Shown here: piece after piece, positions 1 to 8,423 of the stretch | How the letters are laid out: the number at the start of each line of letters is the position of its first letter | How positions within the stretch are numbered: position 1 is the stretch's first letter | DNA from: JBBDMU01 sp040878115 | GTDB lineage: Bacteria; Bacteroidota; Rhodothermia; Balneolales; Natronogracilivirgulaceae | Reading direction: 5' to 3' | Assembly: GCA_040878115.1 (NCBI GenBank) | Contig: JBBDMV010000109.1 | Location: 1 to 16,784, forward strand | Length of the DNA stretch: 16,784 nucleotides | Program-made: the position numbers and the translations under genes | Notes under the pieces: model-generated | Databases searched by the model: none | Seen by the model: only the letters and a program-made list of their open reading frames with translations | Told to the model about the DNA's origin: nothing

Positions 1-110
1 CTGCCAGGGGTTTAATAGGTAAACTAGTTTTAAAATGAAAGTTCCTGGTTTTATAAAAGGTGTTGCATTGCGGAAAACAGGTGTGATCTGCTTCTTTTTT
101 GTTATAAATA

Positions 111-140
111 AAAAAAGCCCCGACATTGCAGGGCTTTTTT
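111..140. terminator. Bidirectional intrinsic terminator closing the ilv-leu operon
   Basis: AAAAAAGCCC (111-120) pairs perfectly with GGGCTTTTTT (131-140) around a 10-base loop. Read on the minus strand it lies about 50 bases after the leuD stop and ends in six Ts, so it fits as the operon terminator. It is symmetric, so it would also stop a plus-strand transcript arriving from the left. A second small hairpin (AGATGT 155-160 with ACATCT 169-174) lies between leuD and this stem. Confidence 0.88.
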
Positions 141-189
141 AAAAATTTCCAGTTAGATGTTGTCACCTACATCTGCCAGATATTACCTT

Positions 190-744
190 CTAAACCATTC
201 CCTCTTTCTTCGCATACTCGAAAATTCCTCCGGCATTAACAATGTTAGCTACATCACCCAATGGCTTAAGGGGATAAGTTTTTCCGGTTGTCATATTGGT
301 TATAGTATCCTCAACGCCGTCTATTTCAACCTCATCATAGGTGCTGAAATTTTCGGTCAAGTCTTCCAGGCTTTCGTAAGGTATTAAGAATCCGCCGTCT
401 ACTGCATTGCGATAAAAGATACGGGCATATGTTGGTGATACTACTGCTTGCGCACCGGCTATCTGCATGGAGAAGGGAGCATGTTCGCGTGATGAACCGC
501 ATCCGAAGTTCTTTCCGGCTACAACAATAGTGAACTCGGATTCAAACTTGTCGGGATCAGTGAATGGTATGTTCCCCTGTGGTAGTCCGGATTGTTCATC
601 GGGCACGCCCGACAGGCAATGGCGTCCGTAAAAGATGCGCTCTTCAGGCTTATCAAGGCTATACACAAGATGATGTGCCGAAATGATTTGGTCAGTATCG
701 ATATTGTCTCCAAGTACGAAGACCTTTCCTTTAATTTTACTCAT
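190..744 (-). CDS. leuD: 3-isopropylmalate dehydratase small subunit, archaeal type
   Basis: Small swivel-domain subunit of isopropylmalate isomerase, which with LeuC converts 2-isopropylmalate to 3-isopropylmalate in leucine synthesis. The 184-residue length and the N-terminal GDNIDTDQI (12-20) and GCGSSREHAP (81-90) motifs match the short LeuD/HacB class rather than the roughly 200-residue enterobacterial form. The second motif lines the substrate pocket. It is the last gene of the operon, 111 bases after leuC and followed by the terminator at 111-140. The upstream gap has no clear Shine-Dalgarno sequence. Enzymes of this class often accept related substrates, so it probably also isomerises citramalate made by the CimA encoded in the same operon (inference). 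Its Leu codons are mixed (4 CTT, 2 CTG, 2 TTG, 1 TTA, 1 CTA), a useful contrast with the leader peptide. Confidence 0.95.
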   Translation of the reverse strand: MSKIKGKVFVLGDNIDTDQIISAHHLVYSLDKPEERIFYGRHCLSGVPDEQSGLPQGNIPFTDPDKFESEFTIVVAGKNFGCGSSREHAPFSMQIAGAQAVVSPTYARIFYRNAVDGGFLIPYESLEDLTENFSTYDEVEIDGVEDTITNMTTGKTYPLKPLGDVANIVNAGGIFEYAKKEGMV

Positions 745-855
745 TTGGTGAATTTGTTGGTTGTCAGTTGTACGTTCGCTGCGCTCACTGTTGTTGATTG
801 TTAGTGATAGCTATCAGCTTTGTTAAATATTGTTTTTTTGAGTAAGAGGCAATAA
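745..855 (-). other. leuC-leuD intergenic gap with palindrome and ACAACC-rich tract
   Basis: This is the longest gap between structural genes of the operon. On the minus strand it carries a perfect 12-base palindrome, TGATAGCTATCA (805-816), then an ACAAC-rich stretch and AACTGACAACC (759-769) just before leuD. The same 11-mer lies 24 bases before the ilvC start (5998-6008), and both are followed by ACAACC and CAAATT words. This could be a dispersed intergenic filler repeat or a translation-initiation context. No terminator or clear promoter is visible, so leuD is probably co-transcribed. Confidence 0.4.
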
Positions 856-2166
856 TTATGCCACTGCTTCAACCGGTAAATACTCCCGCGGATCAGTAAT
901 CTTGCCAGTTATAGCCGAAGCCGCTACCGTGTAGGGTGAGGCCAGATAAACCTGAGCTTTTTTGGAGCCCATTCTTCCCGGGAAATTTCGATTAGTGGTA
1001 GAGATGCAGATCTCTTCATGGTTGAGCCTGCCAAAGGTATCGGATGGCCCGCCAAGACATGCCGCACAGGATGCTTCGCCCATATGGCAGCCAAGACCCT
1101 CGAAAATATCCCAAAGCGTTTCACCATCATAGGTTTCTGTTCTAAGCTGCTCCCGAATGAGGGTGGTTGCAGGCACAATATAAGTTTCCAGTTTCAGCTC
1201 ATGGCCTTTTATAACTTTAGCGGCGGCAATAAAGTCGGATATTTTTCCACCGGTACAGGAGCCGATATAAGCCCGTGTTAAAGGTGTGCCTTCTACTTCC
1301 CTGACAGTTGCTTTGTTGTCAGGTGAATGAGGTTTGGCCACCATTGGTACTAATTCGGATGATTTGTAACGTCTTACGCTGTGGTATTTAGCATTATCGT
1401 CATTGTAAAGTGCCTCGAAGTCATAGTCCGTGCGTGAACGGACATAGTCAAACGTCACTTGATCGGGTTCGACGATCCCGTTTTTACCTCCCGCTTCGAT
1501 TACCATGTTGGTCAGTGTCATGCGGCCCTCCATATCCATGGCCATAACTCCGTCACCGGCAAACTCCATGGCCCGGTAAGTTGCACCGTCAACACCAATA
1601 TCACCGATAATTTGGAGTATAAGGTCTTTAGCCATAATATACGGGGGGATTTCTCCATCAAAAATAAATTTCATTGTCTCGGGTACCTTTACCCAAAGTT
1701 TTCCGGCCCCCATAATGAAACCGGCATCCGTATTCCCGATTCCAGTGGCAAATTGACCAAAGGCACCGGCTGTACAGGTATGGGAATCCGTTCCAAAAAG
1801 AACATCCCCCGGCCGGGTGAAGCCTTCTTCAGGCATAGCCACGTGGCAAACGCCTTTGTATCTGCTGGTCCCAACATCATAATAATGAGGGAGGTCCTGT
1901 TCTTTAGCGAAATCACGCAGTATATCAATGTTCCGGTTTGCGTATTTATCCTCAGTAAAAATGTAGTGATCTGGGATAATGACTACCTTGTCTTTATCCC
2001 AGACTTTGGCATTTTCTCCGCCAAAATGCTTTTTGAAAATGCCTATGGTCGGAGGGCCACAAACATCATGGGTCATTAAAATGTCTACGTTTACCCAAGC
2101 ATTGTCACCGGCATCAAGGTTGGTTTTGCCAGATGCTTTTGCAAGGATCTTCTCGGTTAATGTCAT
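856..2166 (-). CDS. leuC: 3-isopropylmalate dehydratase large subunit, 4Fe-4S
   Basis: Catalytic aconitase-family subunit that works with LeuD. The length of 436 residues and the motifs fit the archaeal/HacA-like LeuC type rather than the 466-residue enterobacterial one. The three iron-sulfur ligands are visible as Cys304 in GSCTGG, and Cys367 and Cys370 in SCAACLGG. FGTDSHTCTAGAFG (124-137) is the aconitase signature, and NRNFPGRMG (392-400) is the arginine-bearing substrate loop. The start codon overlaps the leuA stop by four bases (ATGA), a normal sign of translational coupling. The probable second substrate is citramalate from CimA (inference). Confidence 0.96.
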   Translation of the reverse strand: MTLTEKILAKASGKTNLDAGDNAWVNVDILMTHDVCGPPTIGIFKKHFGGENAKVWDKDKVVIIPDHYIFTEDKYANRNIDILRDFAKEQDLPHYYDVGTSRYKGVCHVAMPEEGFTRPGDVLFGTDSHTCTAGAFGQFATGIGNTDAGFIMGAGKLWVKVPETMKFIFDGEIPPYIMAKDLILQIIGDIGVDGATYRAMEFAGDGVMAMDMEGRMTLTNMVIEAGGKNGIVEPDQVTFDYVRSRTDYDFEALYNDDNAKYHSVRRYKSSELVPMVAKPHSPDNKATVREVEGTPLTRAYIGSCTGGKISDFIAAAKVIKGHELKLETYIVPATTLIREQLRTETYDGETLWDIFEGLGCHMGEASCAACLGGPSDTFGRLNHEEICISTTNRNFPGRMGSKKAQVYLASPYTVAASAITGKITDPREYLPVEAVA

Positions 2167-3377
2167 AATGAATTTTTATTTAAATATTTCTGAATTATTT
2201 TTTGTGGAAACTTTTTTCCAGGTTCCGTTGCTCCTTTGGTTGATAAATTCACAAGATCGGTATCTAAAACGACCTTCTTATCATCAGCTAATTTGCAGAA
2301 TCCTGTATAAATCTTATCCATCTCTTCCTTTGTGAAACTAAATCCAAGGGCCTTAATCCGTTCACTAAGTGCACGCCGCCCGGAATGTTTACCCAATACA
2401 ATATTATTGGATGATAACCCGACAGATTGTGGTGTCATAATCTCATAGGTTAAGGGATTTTTCAATACACCGTTTTGATGAATCCCTGCTTCATGCGCAA
2501 AAGCATTTCTTCCTACAATAGCTTTATTGGCCTGAACTTCATTTTTGGTTACTTCTGAAAGGAGTTTGCTTGCAGGATAAATTTGTTCTGTATTAATACT
2601 GGTATCGCAATCAAATTCCGTATGCCTGATTTTGTAAATCATGGCAATTTCCTCAAGAGAAGCATTGCCGGCCCGTTCTCCGATGCCATTTATCGTACAT
2701 TCCACTTGCTGTGCACCATTTTGTACAGCAATAATGGAATTAGCTACCGCCAGGCCCAGATCATTATGGCAATGCACACTAATTACAGCTTTATTTATAT
2801 TAGGCACATTTTCCAGAATATTTTTTATTAACTCCCCAAACTCCTGCGGCAAAGCATAGCCAACCGTATCCGGTACATTAATAGTGGTGGCACCTTCATC
2901 GATCACAGCCGCTAGTATTCTATATAGAAATTCAGGATCACTGCGTGTCGCATCCTCTGCTGAAAACTCAACATCATCACAATAAGATTTTGCTATTTTA
3001 ACGGCGTTTACGGCATCAGCCAAGACTTCCTCGCGGGTTTTGTTCAGCTTATGCTCCATATGGATATCTGAAGTCGCGATAAAGGTGTGAATCCTTGGAA
3101 AACGGGCCCCTTTTAAAGCTTCCCAGGCACGATCAATATCACCCTTTGTAGTTCGGGCAAGCCCGGCGACCTTACAGGAGGTGACCGTATTAGCAATAGC
3201 CTGAACGGACTTAAAATCCCCCTCGGAAGCAATCGGAAAACCGGCTTCGATAACATCAACACCTAGTAGCTCTAGCTGGGAGGCCATGCGGAGTTTTTCA
3301 TCCAGGTTCATACTGAACCCCGGCGCTTGTTCGCCGTCCCTAAGCGTAGTGTCGAAAATGGTTATCTGTTTTTTCAT
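2163..3377 (-). CDS. leuA: 2-isopropylmalate synthase, short form without the leucine-sensing domain
   Basis: Condenses 2-ketoisovalerate with acetyl-CoA, the first committed step to leucine. A DRE-TIM barrel metallolyase: FDTTLRDGEQAPG (8-20, catalytic Arg13 and metal ligand Asp14), HCHNDLG (202-208, metal-binding His pair) and NGIGERAGN (230-238). AFAHEAGIHQNG (292-303) and LGKHSGRRAL (328-337) are typical of the linker subdomain. At 404 residues it ends before the C-terminal regulatory domain that extends enterobacterial LeuA to about 520 residues, so feedback inhibition by leucine is unlikely (inference). Its start lies inside the 3' end of cimA (38-base overlap) and its stop overlaps leuC by four bases. 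It is a paralogue of the adjacent cimA. Homocitrate synthase is a less likely alternative, given the leuCD context. Confidence 0.93.
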   Translation of the reverse strand: MKKQITIFDTTLRDGEQAPGFSMNLDEKLRMASQLELLGVDVIEAGFPIASEGDFKSVQAIANTVTSCKVAGLARTTKGDIDRAWEALKGARFPRIHTFIATSDIHMEHKLNKTREEVLADAVNAVKIAKSYCDDVEFSAEDATRSDPEFLYRILAAVIDEGATTINVPDTVGYALPQEFGELIKNILENVPNINKAVISVHCHNDLGLAVANSIIAVQNGAQQVECTINGIGERAGNASLEEIAMIYKIRHTEFDCDTSINTEQIYPASKLLSEVTKNEVQANKAIVGRNAFAHEAGIHQNGVLKNPLTYEIMTPQSVGLSSNNIVLGKHSGRRALSERIKALGFSFTKEEMDKIYTGFCKLADDKKVVLDTDLVNLSTKGATEPGKKFPQKIIQKYLNKNSL

Positions 3378-4989
3378 GATATTTTCCGTTTTTGTTTTCG
3401 TTTTCTTGATGGTGAAGCAGGTAGTACGAAAAACTTTCCATCAATGCTTGCCAGCTTGCTTCAATAATATTTTCTGAAACTCCAACTGTACCCCAATGGT
3501 GACCATTGGAAGTGGAGTCAATCAACACACGGACCTTTGCTCCCGTGCCGTCTTTTTCATTTAAAACACGCACCTTGTAATCAGAAAGGTGCATATTCTC
3601 AATTTCAGGGAAGAATTTACCCAAAGCTTTACGAAGAGCAAGGTCCAGTGCCTGGACCGGCCCGTTTCCTTCGGCGGCTGTATGTTCGGTAATGCCATTC
3701 ACCTTCAGGCGTATAGTGGCTTCCGACCGTACGGCTTCAGCTTCATTCTTTTCAATAAGCAAGCGAAATCCTTTCAATTCAAAGCTGTCTTCCCAGTCTT
3801 TCGTCATCCTCTGGATGAGCAGGTTCAGCGAACCTTCAGCGGCTTCATACTGATATCCTTCATTTTCCAAAGTCTTGAGCGTTTCGACAATTTCGTGCAG
3901 CTTATCGCCGCAGGATGACAGGTCCATACCCAGTTCTTCGGCTTTATAGCGAATGTTGCTACGGCCCGAGAGATCTGAAACCAAAACACGTCGCCCGTTC
4001 CCAACTTCCTCCGGTTTAATATGTTCGTAAGTTGACGGATTTTTCATCACCGCACTTACATGGATGCCGCCTTTGTGAGCGAAAGCACTTTTCCCCACAA
4101 ACGGAAGATTTCCGGAATGGGCCAGATTCGCGAGTTCACTTACGTAGAGTGAGAGGGCAGTGAGTTTGGTAATCTGTTCATAAGGTATACACCGGTAATC
4201 GAGCTTGACCTGCAAATTGGGGATGAGGGAGCAAAGGTTAGTATTCCCACACCTCTCCCCATACCCGTTTATTGTGCCCTGCACATGTTCACAACCCTGC
4301 TGAACAGCCGCTATGGAATTAGCCACAGCAAGATCGCAGTCGTTATGGGCATGTATCCCGAGCTGGGTGTCAGTCTGTTTTTTGACAGTAGCCACAATCT
4401 CCGAAACTTCATGTGGAAGAGTTCCCCCATTGGTATCACAAAGGACCAAAACGTTGGCCCCTGCCTCAGCTGCAGCCTGTAAAGTATTTAAAGCATATTC
4501 CGGGTTATCTTTATAACCATCAAAAAAATGTTCAGCATCATAAATAACCTCTTTACCAGAGGCATTTAAATAAGATGCTGACTGGCGTATAAGATCAAGG
4601 TTTTCTTCTGCTGAGATACCGAGAGCAGATTCTACATGAAGTAACCAGCTTTTTCCGAAGATGGAAACCGCAGGGGTGCCGGCTTCAAGCAATGCTTGAA
4701 GGTTCGGATCATCCTGTGCTTTATTCCCGGCACGCATTGTACTTCCAAAAGCTACTATTTTGGCATGGCTACAGGAATATTCCTTAGCCTTGCGGAAGAA
4801 ATCCATATCCTTGGGATTGGAGCCAGGCCAGCCACCCTCCACATAATCCACACCAAGGCGGTCAAGTCGCTTGAGGATGTTGAGTTTATCTTCGGAGGAG
4901 AAGCTAATTCCTTCGCCCTGAGTACCATCCCGAAGGGTGGTGTCGAAAATTTTAACTGACCTTTTCTTCATTTGTCGGTTTTTCCCCAT
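3340..4989 (-). CDS. cimA: (R)-citramalate synthase with C-terminal regulatory domain
   Basis: Condenses pyruvate and acetyl-CoA to citramalate, giving 2-oxobutyrate and then isoleucine without threonine deaminase. The opening FDTTLRDGTQGEGISFS (15-31) followed by DYVEGGWPGSNPKD (48-61) separates this CimA class from LeuA. Metal ligands lie in HAHND (213-217) and NGYGERCGN (241-249). The 549 residues include a LeuA-dimer-like regulatory domain from roughly residue 400 to 525, so allosteric control, probably by isoleucine, is plausible. Met7 (codon 4969-4971) is an equally good or better start. It places a GGGGAAA run about nine bases upstream and gives the usual MKKRSVKIFDTTLRDG opening. The overlap with ilvC is 38 bases from Met1 or 20 from Met7. 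The 3' end overlaps leuA by 38 bases. Confidence 0.93.
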   Translation of the reverse strand: MGKNRQMKKRSVKIFDTTLRDGTQGEGISFSSEDKLNILKRLDRLGVDYVEGGWPGSNPKDMDFFRKAKEYSCSHAKIVAFGSTMRAGNKAQDDPNLQALLEAGTPAVSIFGKSWLLHVESALGISAEENLDLIRQSASYLNASGKEVIYDAEHFFDGYKDNPEYALNTLQAAAEAGANVLVLCDTNGGTLPHEVSEIVATVKKQTDTQLGIHAHNDCDLAVANSIAAVQQGCEHVQGTINGYGERCGNTNLCSLIPNLQVKLDYRCIPYEQITKLTALSLYVSELANLAHSGNLPFVGKSAFAHKGGIHVSAVMKNPSTYEHIKPEEVGNGRRVLVSDLSGRSNIRYKAEELGMDLSSCGDKLHEIVETLKTLENEGYQYEAAEGSLNLLIQRMTKDWEDSFELKGFRLLIEKNEAEAVRSEATIRLKVNGITEHTAAEGNGPVQALDLALRKALGKFFPEIENMHLSDYKVRVLNEKDGTGAKVRVLIDSTSNGHHWGTVGVSENIIEASWQALMESFSYYLLHHQENENKNGKYHEKTDNHFRHYA

Positions 4990-5974
4990 TTTTGATCCAG
5001 CTCATCATTCCACGTAATTGGGTTCCTGTTTTTTCAACTCCCAAAGCGCGATGCTGACGACGCAGGGCTTCCAGTGCCGGGCGTCCTGCTTTATTTTCCA
5101 GTATCCACTCTCTGGCAAAAGAACCATTTTGTATGTCCTCCAAAATGATTTTCATTCGCTTCTTGGTGTCAGCATCAACTATTTTAGGTCCGCTGGTCAT
5201 GCCGCCGTATTCAGCTGTATCACTTACAGAGTAATACATTCCGGCAATGCCGCCTTCGTATAATAAATCAACGATAAGTTTGAGTTCGTGCAGGCATTCA
5301 AAATAGGCAATTTCCGGCTTGTAACCAGCTTCAACAAGGGTTTCATATCCTGCTTTAACCAGTTCAGTAGCCCCGCCGCAAAGCACGGCCTGTTCACCAA
5401 ATAAGTCTGTTTCAGTCTCCTCTTCAAATGTAGTTTCAATAACACCGGCACGTGTGCCGCCAATCCCTTTGGCGTATGCGAGGGCCAGGCTTTGAGCGTT
5501 GCCGCTGGAGTTTTGGTGAATAGCAAAAAGGCAGGGAACACCCTTATCGTCCTGATAAACGCGGCGGACCAGGTGACCGGGGCCTTTTGGAGCGATCATG
5601 TATACATCAACATCAGCTGGTGGTTTGATTTGGTTGTAATGAATGTTGAAGCCATGAGCAAAAACAAGAGATTTGCCTTTAGTGAGGCTGGGTTTGATGT
5701 CGTTTTCATAGACTTCAGCCTGCTTTTCATCCGGTAAAAGGACCATGATGATATCGGCTGTAGCGGCGGCTGCGCTTGTTTCTTTAACGGTGAGTCCGGC
5801 TTGTTCGGCTTTTTTCCAGGAACGGCTTTCTTTTCGCAGTCCGACTACAACGCTTACGCCGCTTTCTTTAAGGTTAAGGGCATGGGCATGGCCCTGGCTT
5901 CCATAGCCAAGAATGGCAATGGTCTTGTTTTGTAACAGGCTTAAATCGGCGTCTGAGTTATAATAAAGTTTCAT
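4952..5974 (-). CDS. ilvC: Ketol-acid reductoisomerase, class I, NADPH-type
   Basis: Isomerises and reduces 2-acetolactate and 2-aceto-2-hydroxybutyrate, the second common step for Val, Leu and Ile. The Rossmann motif GYGSQGHAHALNL (23-35) is followed by LRKESRSW (46-53), whose Arg/Lys/Ser residues suit the 2'-phosphate of NADPH. Active-site residues fall at canonical class I positions: His107 (AHGFN), Asp190 and Glu194 (ETDLFGEQ), Glu226, Glu230 and Ser251. The length of 340 is normal for class I. It lies 82 bases after ilvN. GGACAACC about 10 bases upstream of the start may serve as a weak ribosome-binding site. Its last 12 or so codons are shared with cimA in another frame. Confidence 0.97.
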   Translation of the reverse strand: MKLYYNSDADLSLLQNKTIAILGYGSQGHAHALNLKESGVSVVVGLRKESRSWKKAEQAGLTVKETSAAAATADIIMVLLPDEKQAEVYENDIKPSLTKGKSLVFAHGFNIHYNQIKPPADVDVYMIAPKGPGHLVRRVYQDDKGVPCLFAIHQNSSGNAQSLALAYAKGIGGTRAGVIETTFEEETETDLFGEQAVLCGGATELVKAGYETLVEAGYKPEIAYFECLHELKLIVDLLYEGGIAGMYYSVSDTAEYGGMTSGPKIVDADTKKRMKIILEDIQNGSFAREWILENKAGRPALEALRRQHRALGVEKTGTQLRGMMSWIKNGEKPTNEEKVS

Positions 5975-6056
5975 AAATTTGTGGTTGTCCTTTTTTGGGT
6001 TGTCAGTTATAATAATATAGTGCCCTTTTTAAGGCTATGTGTGAAAAATATCTATT

Positions 6057-6596
6057 CTATTCCTCATTTGCATTGCTGTAAATGGAATCTTGATATTCTC
6101 GTTTCAAAGCTACGGTACCTGTCCGCGCCACTTCCAGAAGGCCGAACCTGCGCAACATACTGATGGTGGCGTCAACTTTGTTATTACGTCCTGTTACTTC
6201 TATAGTTAGACTATCCGGTGTGATATCGATCACATTGCCGCGAAACACGTTGATTACCTGAATGATCTCGGATTGATTCCTTGGGTTCGATGATACTTTT
6301 ATCAAGGCAAGCTCACGTTCCATGTGAGGAATATAGGTAAGATCTTCTACATTGAGTACATCCACCAGCTTGTCGAGTTGAAGGATGATCTGGTCAATAA
6401 TTCTTCGGTCCCCGTGAGTGGTGATCGTAACCCGGGCGTACTCAGGTTTTTCAGCATCACCAAAGCTGATGCTGTCTATATTGAACCCGCGCCCACTGAA
6501 CAGGCCTACAATCCTGGATAATGCATTAAAACCTTGCGCCACCCGTAACGAGATCGTGTAGGTTTTTTCTTCGGGGTCCATTTTAGTCAATGCCAT
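6057..6596 (-). CDS. ilvN: Acetohydroxyacid synthase regulatory (small) subunit
   Basis: Binds the IlvB catalytic subunit, raises its activity and carries the feedback site. An N-terminal ACT domain covers about residues 11-88 and a second ferredoxin-like domain about 95-165. The 179-residue length suits the IlvH-like long form. Helix 1 (ALSRIVGLFSGRGFNIDS, 25-42) is well conserved, including Asn39, which matches Asn29 of E. coli IlvH. The loop before it reads VAQGFN (19-24), where E. coli IlvH has the LENESG pattern. Thus the residues equivalent to Asn11 and Gly14, part of the valine-binding loop, are Gln21 and Asn24 here. Weak or altered valine inhibition is possible (inference). It lies 29 bases after ilvB. 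Confidence 0.95.
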   Translation of the reverse strand: MALTKMDPEEKTYTISLRVAQGFNALSRIVGLFSGRGFNIDSISFGDAEKPEYARVTITTHGDRRIIDQIILQLDKLVDVLNVEDLTYIPHMERELALIKVSSNPRNQSEIIQVINVFRGNVIDITPDSLTIEVTGRNNKVDATISMLRRFGLLEVARTGTVALKREYQDSIYSNANEE

Positions 6597-6625
6597 TAAA
6601 CGTTTATGTATTAGAAATTAAGATT

Positions 6626-8392
6626 TTATTTGCCTTTTTTGGCAACCGGTTCTTCAGTGTCTACCATTTCATCTACGGCGGCTCCCGGCGAGACCATAGG
6701 GTAAACGTTTTCTTCAGGTGATACAACGATATCCATCAAGACCGGACCATCGTTAATGGACATAGCTTTTGCGAGGACCTCATCGAGTTCTTTAGGGGTT
6801 GTGGCCCTGAAGCCAACGGCACCAAAAGCTTCAGCCATTTTTACGAAATCAGGATTACTGTCTTTAAGGAAAGAATGTGAGTAGCGTTTACCGTAAAAAA
6901 GTTCCTGCCATTGTCTTACCATGCCAAGATAGCCATTATTCATAATAGCTATCTTAATCGGGATCTTGTATTGAACGGCTGTTACAAGTTCAATGGAGGT
7001 CATTTGAAAACCACCATCACCGGTTATGCAAAAAACCGTGCGATCAGGTGCGGCAATTGCAGCACCTATAGATGCCGGAAAACCAAAACCCATTGTCCCG
7101 AGCCCGCTGGAAGAAAGCCAGGATTTGGGTTTATTGAAATTATAATATTGGGCTGTCCACATTTGATGCTGCCCCACATCGACTGAAACAATAGCATCGC
7201 CCTTCGTCACTTCCGATATTTTTTGCACCATATACTGAGGGGCAATTTCATTATCTCTTTGCTTGTAGCGGAGCGGATGAGTGTCTCTCCAGTTCTGAAT
7301 GGTATTCATCCAGTCTGTAGTGTCAACCTCCGTGACACGTTCTATTATTTGAGGCAATACGGCTTTGACGTCACCAACGATTGGGACTTCGACGGGTACA
7401 TTCTTACCTATACAGGATGCATCAGCATCAATATGGATTTTGCGGGAATTCTTCGAAAAGTCTTTCACCCTGCCGGTTACACGATCATCAAAACGTGCGC
7501 CCACGGCTATAAGCACATCGCATTCCTGAACGGCCATATTGGCACACCATGTCCCGTGCATACCCAGCATACCCAGGGAAAGGGGGTCACTCTCCGGGAA
7601 AGCTCCAAGTCCCATTAATGTTGTGGTAACAGGGGTATTGGTTTTTCTGGCAAGTTCAATGACTTCTTTGTGAGCATCACCCATAATGGCCCCGCCACCG
7701 ACATACAAAAGAGGTTTTGTCGCGTTACTTATCAGATCGGCCGCACGTTCAATTTCTTCACGATTGCCCATCACTTTGGGTGTAAAACCCTGTATTTGAA
7801 CTTTTTTTGAAGGCTTGTAAGTACCCTTGGTAAAAAGCATATCTTTTGGAAGATCAACCAAAACAGGTCCGGGGCGGCCGGACGAAGCAATCACAAAAGC
7901 TTCTTTTATTATATCGCCGAGCTTGTTCACATCCTTGACCAGATAGCTGTGCTTAGTAATCGGCCGTGTAATTCCTACGATATCAGCTTCCTGAAAGGCA
8001 TCGTTACCGATCATTGAGGAAGCCACTTGTCCGGTAAAAATAACCATCGGGATGGAATCCATCATGGCGTTGGTAATGCCGGTTACGGTGTTGGTTGCCC
8101 CCGGGCCTGATGTTACCAGCACGACACCCGGCTTCCCTGTGACCCTGGCATAACCTTCTGCTGCGTGAGTCCCACCTTGCTCGTGGCGGATCATGATGTG
8201 ACGCAATTGAGGATTTTTATACAAAACATCATAAACCCCAAGTACTACACCGCCTGGATAGCCGAAAATTGTATCAACTCCCTGGTCTAAAATGCCTTTA
8301 ACGAGAATTTCCCCGCCCATGAGTTCAAGTTGCTCCTGATCTTGCAAATCGTTTTCATCAACTTTTGACCGTGTTGTGACTGCTGTGTTCAT
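6626..8392 (-). CDS. ilvB: Acetohydroxyacid synthase catalytic (large) subunit
   Basis: Thiamine-diphosphate and FAD enzyme forming 2-acetolactate (for Val and Leu) or 2-aceto-2-hydroxybutyrate (for Ile). Visible marks are GYPGG (44-48), catalytic Glu71 in RHEQGG, RPGPVLVDLPKD (173-184), the FAD-region GARFDDRVTG (298-307), and the ThDP motif running from GDGGFQ (458-463) to MNNGYLGMVRQWQ (484-496). The 588-residue length is normal. The first 24 residues before the conserved GGEILVKGI are a poorly conserved extension, so a later start at Met25 cannot be excluded. It is the first structural gene of the operon. Its start follows 139 bases of untranslated RNA after the leader-peptide stop, and no Shine-Dalgarno sequence is visible just before the ATG. 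Confidence 0.97.
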   Translation of the reverse strand: MNTAVTTRSKVDENDLQDQEQLELMGGEILVKGILDQGVDTIFGYPGGVVLGVYDVLYKNPQLRHIMIRHEQGGTHAAEGYARVTGKPGVVLVTSGPGATNTVTGITNAMMDSIPMVIFTGQVASSMIGNDAFQEADIVGITRPITKHSYLVKDVNKLGDIIKEAFVIASSGRPGPVLVDLPKDMLFTKGTYKPSKKVQIQGFTPKVMGNREEIERAADLISNATKPLLYVGGGAIMGDAHKEVIELARKTNTPVTTTLMGLGAFPESDPLSLGMLGMHGTWCANMAVQECDVLIAVGARFDDRVTGRVKDFSKNSRKIHIDADASCIGKNVPVEVPIVGDVKAVLPQIIERVTEVDTTDWMNTIQNWRDTHPLRYKQRDNEIAPQYMVQKISEVTKGDAIVSVDVGQHQMWTAQYYNFNKPKSWLSSSGLGTMGFGFPASIGAAIAAPDRTVFCITGDGGFQMTSIELVTAVQYKIPIKIAIMNNGYLGMVRQWQELFYGKRYSHSFLKDSNPDFVKMAEAFGAVGFRATTPKELDEVLAKAMSINDGPVLMDIVVSPEENVYPMVSPGAAVDEMVDTEEPVAKKGK

Positions 8393-8423
8393 AAAGGATA
8401 AGTATTAGAATTGAATTGGTTTG

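Noticed and set aside
1459..2079. 206-codon open frame on the plus strand
   Set aside because: It is wholly inside leuC on the other strand, and leuC carries all expected active-site motifs.
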